A stretch of DNA of 64,000 nt, from positions 17,670,001-17,734,000 of the forward strand of contig OZ038526.1 in the NCBI GenBank assembly GCA_964036665.1, written 5' to 3'. Below, piece after piece: positions 36,601 through 45,604 of the stretch (position 1 is the stretch's first letter; every line of letters starts with the position of its first letter). The stretch comes from Gordius sp. MW1 (lineage: Eukaryota; Nematomorpha; Gordioida; Gordea; Gordiidae). The notes under the pieces were generated by a model. It was given only the letters and a program-made list of their open reading frames with translations, searched no databases and was not told where the DNA came from. A program made the position numbers and the translations under genes.

Positions 36601-39600
36601 ATTGCATATAGCAAATATGATACATTTATACGAAGTACAGATGAGTCGTCCCCCCTTCCCTTCCCCTCTTCCCTTCCCTTCTCCCCCTTCCCACGAGGGC
36701 CGAAGGCCCTCGTATCTTAAATATGTTTTATTTAAAACTAGCTGTGCCCGGCCAAGCGTTGCTTTGGCTCAAGCCTTAAGTGGTTATGTATTTCATATAA
36801 TCAGCTTTCTTTTACAATGGGAAAACTAATATTAATTTTTACCATAATTTACAAAATTGATGTCGAAAGAAAGGCGAAATAAAGATATAAAAATTTGATT
36901 AATATTTGACCTATGTATATATATTTTTTAAAAGAACGCACCTCAATCTGCATTGTGCAATCCCACGGGTGCCTATTACAGACCCAGCCTCCTAAAACCA
37001 CGTAACACTTTCTTTCTACATATAATTACAAAGTTTATGGTTATAAATAAATTTTTAATAATTTTTCATTTATCTTGTTCGAGAAAATTTAAAGCTTATA
37101 TAAAGGCTAATTTTAGAATCATTATACATTCTAATTTTAATGAGTTTATACCTTTAACTTCAAGCCATACATGTTTAATTCAAAATTTAGACATAAATTA
37201 AATTTAACTATAGGACGACACATTGTGCCTCCTTCCAATTTACCTGACATAGTTAACACGGCTAATTCCTCTACCAATTGCGAGTACCCTCACCTGTTGT
37301 CGCCCTCTTCAATTTTGGGCGATAAATCGTTCGCTTCTAAGATTGAACGCTTGGAACAAGGTAAAATAGTTTAAACACATTTTTTGAGTTTCGTATGCGA
37401 AAACACAATCTTGCAATAACTTAGGCGAATAATATAATTAAAAACGTTAAGTTAATTAAATTAACTTTTTGGCTAGTTAATCACAGAATTCTATAAAATA
37501 TCAGCACATATATTTCCTTTGGGTAGGGTAAAATCTTTTCTTTTCAATAGCAAAACTGAACTCGCATCAAGCATATCGCGTTAAAGTTCCCCCCGCTAAC
37601 GAATCAACCGATCAAGTGCCAGTTCCCCACGTTGCTAGGCCGAAGAAGAAGGGACGCCCTAAAAAGCCGAAAGAAGTCAGTTTTGTATTTTATAGGAAAA
37701 ATCACAAGTTTTTGGTGCCTCTTATAAACTATTTTTTATTTTATTTAGCGAACGCAGGCCTCGATAAATTTACCCATGAATTTGGTTCTTCAGTCTGAAC
37801 AAAATATTGGAGGGCCTAATCAAGTTGATCAGAATGGTGTTCGTGCGGCGAAAGATGTTAAGAGTAGGTGGAAGGCATCGATCCTTAAAGTGAAAAGCGA
37901 AAATCAACACGTAGAACCTAAAGAAGATCATGGCATCCCCTTGGCTCTGCTCAAATGTTTAGATTACATTGAGGACGAAGGTAAACTGAAATTATTTTCG
38001 AGATTAGACATTTGCTGTAATTTCTATACGTTCCGAATTTGGTTTTATTATCAGGGAATATTATAATGTAGCTTTAAAAGTTGCAACAAGACTAAAACTT
38101 TATGTAGTAACAAATGACTTAACCAAAACAATAAATTACGAGCTTTCTCTGAAGAGATCTAGGGAATGGTGTTAAGTTAGAGTTTCTATTCTTAATTTGA
38201 ATGTATTGAGGATGAATATATTTGCTTAATATTACTTAGTATTTTGATTAAAACTATTTTTAAACGAAGTTCTGCGTGCTCTAAATTATAAATGATCGGC
38301 TAATTTTATAAATTTGAGGGTAAAGGGCCTAAAACAATTTAAAACAAATTATTTATTTAAATTCAATATTTTATATTTTGTTTAAAGGATTGGATTGTGA
38401 AGGCATTTATCGCGTCCCTGGTAGCAGATGTCACGTTGATCAATTGTTGAAAAAACTTCAAGAAGGTAACAAACATGAGCTTTTTAATATTAATTGTCAA
38501 AATACTGTATCATTTAGAGGATTTATATAATTTGTATAAATTTTTAATTTAAATGGTTTGTTTATGCGATGAACCTATCCTCCTCTATATCAAATTTTAT
38601 ACCTAAATATCATGGCATACTGACAAATATAGCTCAAGATGTTTTGAACTTTGGTTCAATCAAAATAGTTTGGGTTTGAATATTTTTCTGTTTGAAAGAA
38701 ATTAATAAAATTTTTCGTTTCTTGCTCAATACGATGAATGTCTTTTGCTGTAATTTATAGATAAATTAATTCGATACGACACAATTAACTTTTCAGATCC
38801 TCAAAAACCCATATCCGAGCATAACATTCCCCTAAATGCCGTGGCTACTACGGTAAAAACATTCTTCTCCGATTCATCCGTACCCATAATTCCACCCAAC
38901 ATCTACAACGATATGCTAAAAATTGGGGGTACTAATGTTTAAAAAAAATTAAATTTATAAAAAAAATGAATCTAAATTTGTTTTTATTTGTTGAAGCCAT
39001 GAGCGAAAAGGAGCTCAAAATAGCGAAATGGAAATCGATATTGGCAAATCACCGCAACGATGCCCATTTTAATTACGATCTTCTAAACTACTTCATTCGA
39101 CACCTTAGCAAGTAATGATTGTTCAAACATTAACCATTTAATAATTTAAATTGGTTGTAATCACGGTTAAAAAATTCTCAGTCGATTGATATGTGATTTT
39201 AAATAAATACTACACAATTTTAATTGCTATGCAAATTAGAGGCTCACTATCTGTAAAAAACTTGTACTGTCCGCTTTTAGTTTATATCGAGAATTAGGAT
39301 TCTTGAAAATAATTTTTTGCTCCTGAATAAAGACTAGCTAATGACCGCTGGTTGGCTTTAATCTTTTCGACCCCGCCCAACCCCAAATTTCGTTTTTACT
39401 GATAACCTTAAAAAATAATTTTTCCAACTTGTCTAACTTGTTGCTTTATAACGGAAAATGCGAAACTGGCTAAATTTTTGCCTAAAAATTAATGCTGACC
39501 GTTGCTTGTCTCAATGTAATTGTATATTATATTTGTAATTTTATATATTATAAGAATTTTATAACTTATTTGTCTTTATGCAGAATTTCTCGTAGTTCCA

Positions 39601-39785
39601 AACAAAATTGCATGGATAGCCGAAATTTGGCTATATGCTGGTGGCCTACGCTGATTCGGCCCGATTTCACGGATTTCGAAACAATGGCCGCGTCTTCCAA
39701 ACCACTCGAAGAAGCCCTCTACGTCTTGATCGAGAATTACGACTTTATTTTCGAATCGACTCAGCCCATCCCTGTTGCAAATTGA
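16008..39785 (+). CDS. RhoGAPp190: p190 RhoGAP (Rho GTPase-activating protein, ARHGAP5/ARHGAP35 family)
   Basis: A cytoplasmic regulator that stimulates GTP hydrolysis by Rho and so controls actin and cell adhesion. I threaded 27 coding exons with GT-AG borders and matching phases: 16008-16152, 16431-16696, 16933-17201, 20550-20839, 21339-21674, 22015-22412, 25678-25938, 26728-27039, 27810-27962, 28267-28390, 29403-29544, 30313-30535, 31170-31514, 32076-32327, 32962-33072, 33644-33873, 34085-34280, 34517-34653, 34746-34792, 35026-35265, 37165-37360, 37551-37675, 37749-37980, 38388-38465, 38797-38928, 38997-39111, 39584-39785 (TGA). That is about 1,851 residues; human p190 has about 1,500. Domain order matches the family. 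The start codon lies in an upstream exon I could not find. The starts of exons 5 and 21 are the least certain. An AATAAA lies at about 40,145. Confidence 0.93.
16690..16710 (+). other. Splice donor of p190 exon 2
   Basis: The frame runs Asn-Arg then hits TGA, but cutting before gtgatt at 16,697 leaves phase 2. This joins in frame to the acceptor at 16,932, giving Ser-Pro-Asn-His. It decides that the stop at 16,698 is intronic. Confidence 0.8.
17440..17640. repeat. Degenerate CATGGGCGTAGCC-type MITE in p190 intron 3
   Basis: It contains gccaggggatggcagggagg near the left and tttggctacgtc near the right, matching the layout of the intact copies but with many changes. No target duplication is visible. 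Confidence 0.45.
18144..18283. mobile_element. MITE of the CATGGGCGTAGCC family, copy 3 (p190 intron 3)
   Basis: It starts catgggcgtagccag and ends ctggctacgcccatg, a 15-bp perfect inverted repeat. The flanks do not form a clear 8-bp repeat. A partial copy follows at about 18,310-18,428. Confidence 0.8.
18745..19060. repeat. About 64-bp tandem repeat inside the pogo-like element
   Basis: Four to five degenerate copies of a unit with attaaaagtttgtctttta and gtttcatataataattta. The copies vary in length and are very AT-rich. Confidence 0.75.
19448..19660 (-). pseudogene. Psq/HTH-type DNA-binding fragment of a pogo-like transposase
   Basis: A 70-residue frame, [10 protein letters not shown] at the start, then [20 protein letters not shown], which reads like the psq helix-turn-helix (VRxYKRK...SxRxAAxxFxVPxxTL) at the start of Tigger/pogo transposases. 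The remaining transposase is gone. It lies near the right end of the TIR-bounded element and points inward. Confidence 0.55.
22015..27962 (+). CDS. RhoGAPp190: p190 RhoGAP exons 6-9: FF-repeat region
   Basis: In the family, four FF repeats here bind the transcription factor TFII-I and other partners. Exon 6 begins with [18 protein letters not shown] and ends [17 protein letters not shown]. Exon 7 starts [15 protein letters not shown]. Exon 8 reads [20 protein letters not shown] then [17 protein letters not shown]. Exon 9 has [20 protein letters not shown], close to the family GFLHCP...CPxxxxCxDA. Phases join 2-2-2 across these exons. Conservation is clear in exons 6, 8 and 9, weaker in exon 7. 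Introns of 3.3 kb and 0.8 kb carry repeats. Confidence 0.9.
22499..23920. repeat. Foldback element with arms of about 550 bp in p190 intron 6
   Basis: The sequence from about 22,499 to 23,030 is repeated in inverted form at about 23,390-23,920. Matching segments include gtaatttcggaaaattttag on the left and ctaaaattttccgaaattac on the right, and atggcggtataatcaattat against ataattaattataccgccat. A unique centre of roughly 350 bases separates the arms. No coding content is visible. Confidence 0.85.
23942..24094. mobile_element. MITE of the CATGGGCGTAGCC family, copy 4 (p190 intron 6)
   Basis: It starts catgggcgtagccaggg and ends tggctacgcccatg, and is nearly the same as copy 2 in its body. No clear target duplication. 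Confidence 0.8.
24476..25465 (-). mobile_element. hAT remnant with GGCCCGGG-rich ends (p190 intron 6)
   Basis: Inverted ends tagagacctgc and gcatgtctcta, flanked by tttatgac and tataagac (six of eight matching). The left end holds aaggcccggcccgagcccgg and ggcccgggcccggccc; the right end holds cggacctcgggccgcccg. On the - strand, broken frames near 24,720-24,800 resemble the hAT signature around ERVFSxAGxxxxxRR, including [13 protein letters not shown]. Confidence 0.6.
27340..27460. repeat. CGGGC-rich repeat fragment in p190 intron 8
   Basis: Clustered ctcgggcctcgggtcgggct, cccgacttaagcc and gtcgggcttcaggc words resemble the ends of the hAT elements at 24,476 and 41,720, but I find no matching partner. 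Confidence 0.45.
28267..33072 (+). CDS. RhoGAPp190: p190 RhoGAP exons 10-15: pseudoGTPase domains pG1 and pG2
   Basis: In the family, two GTPase-like folds that no longer bind nucleotide sit between the FF repeats and the linker. Exon 10 holds [16 protein letters not shown], the first strand of pG1 without a phosphate-binding loop. Exons 11-13 complete pG1 ([49 protein letters not shown]). Exon 14 opens pG2 with [20 protein letters not shown], close to the family motif with CGDPF. Exon 15 ends with [17 protein letters not shown], almost identical to the family GYIL-YSAKRKAS. Phases match at every junction. Several Ser/Asn-rich inserts sit in exon 13. Confidence 0.92.
28724..29237. mobile_element. 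MITE with about 60-bp inverted ends and tRNA-like motif (p190 intron 10)
   Basis: The left end contains ggcataaggccgaattcaaa and atcctcaacgcgtttagcc; the right end has the same words inverted. Inside are a partly repeated left end (about 28,788-28,910) and three copies of a 25-bp unit, cttatcattattgtaccag (28,970-29,040). At 29,153-29,190 the - strand reads gggttcgaatcccacc, a perfect tRNA T-arm/B-box, followed by gctatcacca. Confidence 0.75.
30617..30738. repeat. Two-copy tandem repeat in p190 intron 12
   Basis: A unit of about 65 bases with gaattaattgaggaattt is present twice with a few differences. Confidence 0.75.
33644..37980 (+). CDS. RhoGAPp190: p190 RhoGAP exons 16-23: linker, basic stretch and start of GAP
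   Basis: The linker is poorly conserved across the family. Exon 16 has [19 protein letters not shown]. Exon 17 is acidic ([19 protein letters not shown]). Exon 19 is only 47 bases. Exon 20 is Ser/Pro-rich. Exon 22 carries [13 protein letters not shown], a polybasic stretch in the place where family members have a lipid-binding basic region next to the GAP domain. Exon 23 has basic residues, then [17 protein letters not shown], the first helices of RhoGAP (family form: VPLFVEKCVEFIE). Exon 21 needs an acceptor at 37,163-37,164 to keep phase; the stronger-looking tag at 37,211-37,213 would break the frame. Confidence 0.85.
35500..36715 (+). mobile_element. Helentron-like non-autonomous element in p190 intron 20
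   Basis: The element starts near aattgctatgcaatttatgg, followed by a gtccgtccg simple repeat, an internal minisatellite, then a C-rich segment. It ends in a perfect hairpin, acgagggcc-gaa-ggccctcgt (36,693-36,713). The same order recurs at 43,570-45,540. Such a layout (terminal short inverted repeat, central tandem repeat, 3' stem-loop, no target duplication) is that of Helentron/DINE-1 elements. I could not identify a Rep/helicase, and the exact ends are inferred. Confidence 0.5.
35862..36300. repeat. Minisatellite of about 110 bp in p190 intron 20, copy 1
   Basis: Four units, each with ctgaccratgga then aaaatgaccattgg. The inverted pair ccaatgg/ccattgg within each unit can fold as a hairpin. 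The spacing between units is 118, 109 and 95 bases. The same minisatellite appears at 44,300-45,110. Confidence 0.85.
38388..39785 (+). CDS. RhoGAPp190: p190 RhoGAP exons 24-27: RhoGAP catalytic domain
   Basis: This domain makes the protein a GTPase-activating protein for Rho. Exon 24 has [20 protein letters not shown]; the Arg in IYRVPG is the catalytic finger. Exon 25 has [20 protein letters not shown] then [11 protein letters not shown], the helix with the conserved Lys and the Pro-rich loop. Exon 26 gives [15 protein letters not shown]. Exon 27 gives [15 protein letters not shown], with the conserved Asn, matching human SENLSICFWPTLMRPDF. All key residues are present, so the domain is probably active. 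The C-terminal tail after QPIPVAN is short compared with vertebrates. Confidence 0.95.
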
Positions 39786-41700
39786 ATACTATCCACTTTT
39801 TACTTATATTCAGGCCTTAGTTCTGAGTTGTAATTTATCACAAACGTTTTTCCTCTTTCAAGGAAGTTGTTGCCGGTTATATTGTTCTAACAAATATTTC
39901 ATGAAATTTTCTGTTAACTTACGCCTTCCATAAGACAGTGTTATATTATATTTTTATTGAATCCGCTGATATTTAAAGCCTATTAATACGCATTTACGTC
40001 AATCAATTCTGATATGCCACGTGGCTGTTTGAATTTAGTTAGCCAAACTTTTTAAGCCTTTGTACATCATTTTAATACTCGCTTATTTGTAACATTTATA
40101 TTATAAAGCTGATATTGCCAACCTTATGTGAAAATTGAAGGAATAATAAAAAGTTCGAATATTTTAGGGCCGGTCACATGGCTTGAAGTGTGGGGTAAGG
40201 TAGGCTATTATAAAACCAGGGATTTTATTGCATTGTTTTGACAAGTATGATTAAATGAATATTTCAAAATTGATTTAAAATCAGTACTTTTTTGCCGTAG
40301 TTTTCTCTGGTTCCGACTCCTATGAAAAAATGGCGTTGGCTTGTTTTTACTAAATATTCTGCATTTTTGCTAAAATAATCTTTTAAATCCTTTTTGTACT
40401 GGTCGAGGAAGTTTTAACTCTCTTTTTATTACTTGTATTGTATATAATCAAATTTACACCCCACTCCCGCAGGTTTATGTGTTGATAAACACGCGTATGT
40501 AGTATGTAATCTAATGTACTCCGTTTTCCAGACATAGTGTGACGAATTTGGATAAGGAAATATAGAGGTAAAACAGAAAAATCAAATAATGAACCTATAG
40601 ATGAAACTTTAATCTGCAGGAATAAATTAATATATTTAAAGCATAAATTAAAAATGCCGTGGCCATATAGCCTCAAAAATAGTTAAACTGGGCATTTTTA
40701 GCACTTTCAACCTAGTTTATCTAGAAAACTGGAAATTTTGGAAAAAACTAAAAACAAATTATTATTATTCAGCGCAAAATTCTCTACCAGAATTATTGGT
40801 CTGATTGCGGGATGGAATCATAAAGTCAATATTTGTAGACCTGTATTATTAATTAAATTACAATATATTAAATAACTGCTTAGGGGGTAGGATTTTGTTT
40901 ATCTAGCTACGCCACTGCAAAACAATTACCAAACCTTTAAAACTGTCTCCTTAAATTACATATGATATACACATACCATGGAGCTATTTTATCGCTCTTT
41001 CTATCTGAGCGAGGCAGATTTTAGGCAAGAACTTTTTCTCCAGCTTTATAAAAAAGATAGAATTGTCTTTTTTAAGTTTTACAAGATATAAGTACAAAAC
41101 TACTTTTTCTCCAGCTTTATAATAAAGATAGAATTGTCCTTCTTTAAGTTTTACAAGATATAAGTACAAAACTTATATTGACGAGAATATTAATAATTTT
41201 AATAAAAAACTAGGAATATTGATTGTACAATATTTAAATAATTTTTGTTTAATAGTATCAGTCATTTATCAAAATTTTCTGACCCCACCCCCTTCCATTT
41301 AGGCAATCCTGCCTTCGCCACTGATAAGCTGACATTATTTTAAGAACTAAAATATCTTCTCAAAACACATGTGTGGCATCAAAAATACAATTAGAAAGTT
41401 AATCTTGCTGATAATAATAATCAATTTAATTTCATAAATCTTCAAAATATCTCCTCGCATAATGACTTATTTCACAATTATCTGTTTAACATATAATTTT
41501 GATAATAAAGAACAGGGGTTTATCAGTAATTGGAACATGTGCGTTAACGTTAACTCGACATTCTATTTCCCATTCTATTTTACGTTCGACTTTCCACGTT
41601 TTTAAATTTGTAAGTTAGTGCAAATAATTGTATTTTTAGTCATAAACTATATAAGGAAGAACATCAATTAAATAAGACAATAAACAACCAACACATTCTC
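39786..41700. other. Intergenic, 3' of p190 RhoGAP
   Basis: The p190 3' untranslated region probably ends near an AATAAA at about 40,145. I see no further gene. At about 41,027-41,172 a 75-bp unit (ctttttctccagctttata) is present twice in tandem. A scrap of CCCCACCCCC...GCCACTG near 41,281-41,325 may be an old MITE. Confidence 0.5.
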
Positions 41701-41714
41701 TCTATGAGCACTCT

Positions 41715-41825
41715 CGACCAGATTGCCCGGCCCGTGGGCCGGGTATGGGAAACTGTCCTGATTTTTTATTTTCGGGCGGGCACGAAGATAGGATTCGGGC
41801 AATTCGGGCTTAATGGAATTTTTAA
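41715..41825. repeat. CGGGC-rich cluster (possible hAT end, left)
   Basis: Contains gcccggcccgtgggccgggt, ttcgggcgggcac and ttcgggcaattcgggct. A similar cluster lies at 47,085-47,158. Together they look like the two ends of one hAT element, 5.4 kb apart, filled by later insertions; I find no target duplication. Confidence 0.45.
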
Positions 41826-42439
41826 ATAGTGTATTATTTTGTTACTTTTAATTTGATTATGAAAATGCCAAATAAGTTAAGAAACTTAATTTCACCATCC
41901 GTCCCCAAGTTATTTTTATAATTTTTTCCGAACCTTCCCTATTTTAAGTCCCTAGCTAGGTTCATGGAAAGGATTGAAATATTTAAATTTATATAGCCCT
42001 TTCATTGTTAGTAATTTACATGTGCCGTCATAGTACAAAATCGTCACGCCCAAATTTATACAATACATTTGTTAAATTTCATTCTAATATCATTTAAATT
42101 TTTTCACAAATCTTATTTGGTTTAAGAAAGCTTCTCCAATTGCCTTTATTATTCCCTTATCACTCGTCGCTATCGTTAAGCTACTACTTATTTTTATAAT
42201 AATAAATTTCTGTACCTTTCTTTTTTTTGCTTTAATTAAAAAAAATTTCCATAAATTGCATTTAAATTCTATTGATAAATTATTGTTTTTTTTTATCAAA
42301 GAAGTACATTTCAACAGAGCACAGATTGACTAAGTGGACTAATTTTATTCATTAAAAAGTTTATTTATAGGGTAGGGCATAAACGGGTTAACTTAAAAAG
42401 GAGTATAATTTTGCTTAGAGTAAGATTATTTATAAAAGA

Positions 42440-43435
42440 ATGTTATTTAAATGCTCAGTAAAATATGCTCAGTAAGAAATTCAAAAATGCTCAGTAAATA
42501 ATCTTAATATTTCTCAGTTTAAAATCTAAAATGCTCAGTATTTTCAAAAAAATGCTCAGTAATTTTATTAAATAATACTCAATCTTAATCTATTTAGCAC
42601 TAATATTTTGTAAAAATAGAGTTAAATGGAGTGTGTGGAAATTGAAATAGTTTATTTTGGCTAAATTAAATAGATTGGAGACCTGATTGTTAAATTTTTA
42701 AAGGTTAGAACGTTAGAAGGTATCTTAGTGTTTAGAATTTTTTCCCTAGTCCTCCTTTCTCTCCCTTCAAATAAATAAATGGCAAATTAAAAAGGCTATG
42801 AAAAGTAATGACCTATAATTCCCATTCTAAAATGCTCTGCCTTTCCCTTCTTAAATTTTACATGTTTATAATGTATTTTTTTTGCAAATTTTGTTGAGAT
42901 TTATCAATGTTAAACTTTATAAAGGGAAATATAAAATTTTCATTTGAATATAATCACAAATATTTACAAATACAGATAAATAATAATAATTAACAATTTA
43001 AAATGAAAAATAGACAAGTTTTGTTGGAGACAACTTTTATTTCAAAAACCTAAAATTTGTTATATAATCAATGTTAAACAATCTAAACTTACCATTACTG
43101 AGCAATAAAGGCTGATTTAGCCTTTGAAGGTCTGCCTCGTTTTTTTTAGCCCTATAAGCACACTTTTGACTTCTTTAGGTGGTTGGCAAAATTTAAGTTT
43201 AATTGCCAAAAACTAATTCTTAGTTACTTTGCATAAATAAAAAAATTACTGAGCAAGATTTGAATAAAAAACTGAACAAATGAATTTTATACTGAACAAA
43301 TAATTAAATTACTGAACATTAAATTATTTACTGAGCATTTAATTATTCTACTGAGCATTTGAATATTCTACTGAGCATTTGAATATTCTATTGAGCAAAA
43401 AAGGAATTAATTACTGAGCACAATAATTTGTTCTC
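42440..43435. repeat. ACTGAGCA array block, left
   Basis: At the left (42,470-42,570) the word tgctcagta recurs every 20-30 bases. At the right (43,245-43,430) its inverted form tactgagca recurs at similar spacing. Between lie about 650 unique bases. A related, rearranged block is at 45,605-46,665. Confidence 0.75.
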
Positions 43436-43439
43436 TTTT

Positions 43440-43520
43440 TAAAATAAAATCCTAGAGCGAGATTCGAACCCGACATATTTAAGTTAGAGTCTATAGTGTC
43501 TCCCATGGAGTCAAAGTGCA
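43440..43520 (-). other. tRNA-like T-arm remnant
   Basis: On the - strand, gtcgggttcgaatctcgctc reads as a tRNA T-arm with B-box, followed by tagga. The upstream anticodon arm and D-arm cannot be folded reliably, so this is more likely a SINE head or a dead tRNA than a working gene. Confidence 0.3.
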
Positions 43521-43607
43521 AGCCTGAAAAATGGTTTATTTTTGTTTACATGTTAATTAAGATAAATTTTATTAATTGCTATGCAATTTATGGGCTCGTT
43601 TTTGGTT

Positions 43608-43675
43608 GTCCGTCCGTCGTCCGTCCATCCGTCCGTCGTCCGTCCGTCGTCCGTCCGTCCGTCGTCCGTCCACCA
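43608..43675. repeat. (GTCC)n/(CGTCCGTC)n simple repeat
   Basis: Seventeen or so gtccgtc-type units in tandem, giving a run of Arg-Pro-Ser codons that is not a gene. Confidence 0.9.
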
Positions 43676-44299
43676 AGTTATTGGCGCCAGCCTTTTTTAA
43701 ATTAAATTAATATATTGTTCTTGTTAATACCATTGATAATATGACTTTTTGACCATCCGCAGGCTACTAACCATTGAAAAAAATTACCATTGGCCAAATA
43801 AATCGAAATTTTTTGTTAGTTTTTGAATAGGTTAACATTGATAATTACCATATGCCCTCCACTACAAGGGCCTATGCCTCTACTGATATGGGTCCCTGTT
43901 AATTAAATTAATATTTTGTTCTTGTTAATACCATTGATAATATGACTTTTTGACCGTCCGCAGGCTACTGACCATTGAAAAAAATCACCATTGGCCAAAT
44001 AAATCGAAATTTTTTGTTCGTTTTCGAATAGGTTAACATTGATAATTACCCTATGCCCTCCACTACAAGGGCCTATGCCTCTACTGATATGGGTCCCTGT
44101 GCCCCTACAAAAGTTTTAATTGCTATGCAATTTATGGGCTCACTTTCCATTTTCCGAATGTCTTGTCACGCGCCGAATGTCTTGCACCGAATGTCTTGTC
44201 ACGCTTTTTTTAACAGTATAGATATTGCTATTATTAATTTAACTAGTTTTGAGGTTCAAATCCCGGTTAATTTAACCAGATTTTGGGTTCGAAACCCGG

Positions 44300-45110
44300 G
44301 TTTTTTTTGACTATTATGATTGTTCCTGTTACTACCAATGCTATTATAACTTTTTAGCCGTCCGCTGGCTACTGACCGATGGAAAAAATGACCATTGGCC
44401 AAAATGGGAATCGGAATTATTTTTTTCGTATTTTTTGACTCTTATGATTGTTCTTGTTACTATCATTGATAATAAGACTTTTTGGCCGTCCGCTGGCTGC
44501 TGACCAATGAAAAAAATGACCATTGGCCAAAATGTGAATCCGAGTTTATTTTTTCGTTTTTTTGACTATTATGATTGTTCCTGTTACTACCATTGCTATT
44601 ATGACTTTTTGGCCGACCGCTGGCTCCTAACCGATGGAAATAATGACCATTGGCAAAAATGTGAATCGAAATTATTTTTTCCGTTTTTTTTGACTATTAT
44701 GATTGTTCCTGTTCCTACCATTGCTATTATGACTTTTTGGCCGTCCGCTGGCTGCTGACCAATGGAATAAAATGACCATTGGCCAAAATGTGATTCGAAA
44801 ATTTTTTTTTCGTTTTTTTTTGACTATTATGAATTTATATCCACTTTTACCGTGTCCTGGCTGCTGACCAATGGAAAAAAATGACCATTGGCCAAAATGT
44901 GATTCGAAAATTTTTTTTCCTGTTTTTTTTACTCTTATGAATTTATATCCATTTTTACCGTGTGCTGGCTGCTGACCAATGGAAAAAAATGACCATTGGC
45001 CAAAGTGAGCATCAAATTTTTTTTTCCGTTTTTTTGACTATCATTGACTTATAGAGTATCTGTTACTGACCAATGGAGAAAAAATGACCATTCGCCAAAT
45101 TTTTGATTTT
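44300..45110. repeat. Minisatellite, copy 2
   Basis: Seven units anchored by ctgaccratgg at about 44,372, 44,500, 44,627, 44,755, 44,864, 44,972 and 45,064. The period shortens from 128 to 108 to 92 bases. Each unit contains a potential hairpin formed by ccaatgg and ccattgg. Confidence 0.9.
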
Positions 45111-45604
45111 TTTAATTAAAAATTGTTCAAATTCAGCAAAAATTTCTCCCAACAATTCTGCAAATTCTTAACATTGTGATGTTTTATAATATAATGTTTG
45201 TTAGACCCATAATCACTAAAGGCCGTAAAAACTAATGTAATACGCAACTAGATGCAAACACTAAATCTAACCCTAACCCTTGCCTATATTACATTTTGCC
45301 TATAATACATTTTGCCTATAAATGGAAAATTTGTGTAAATAATTAATTAATCATTAGGCATTTAATACCCCCCTATAGGCATTCTCGCCCCTTCCCACCT
45401 TTCTCGCCCATAAATTTCATAGCAAATATGATACATTTATACGAAGTAAAGATGAGTCGTCCCCCCTTCCCTTCCCCCCTTCTCTTCTCCCCTCCCCTTC
45501 TCCCCTCCCCCTTCCCACGAGGGCCGAAGGCCCGAGTTTTTTATAAACTACCTCCTCCAAGTGCAATTGACTATCGCTTTGTAAACAATATATTTGCAAA
45601 CATG

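Larger units (their letters stand above)
43560..45545 (+). mobile_element. Helentron-like element, copy 2 (longer)
   Basis: Same layout as 35,500-36,715: start near aattgctatgcaatttatgg, a gtccgtcc simple repeat (43,608-43,675), a 197-bp direct repeat (about 43,697-43,899 and 43,900-44,096), a seven-unit minisatellite (44,300-45,110), then the C-rich end with a hairpin half decayed (cgagggccgaaggcccgag, 45,517-45,536). No protein coding. Confidence 0.5.

Noticed and set aside
42440..43430. ACTGAGCA arrays as a possible CRISPR
   Set aside because: The repeated word is only 8 bases, the fillers are A/T-rich and variable, and the context is a eukaryotic transposon region.
43496..43705. A 69-residue frame with repeated Arg-Pro-Ser-Val
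   Set aside because: Translation of the gtccgtcc simple repeat.
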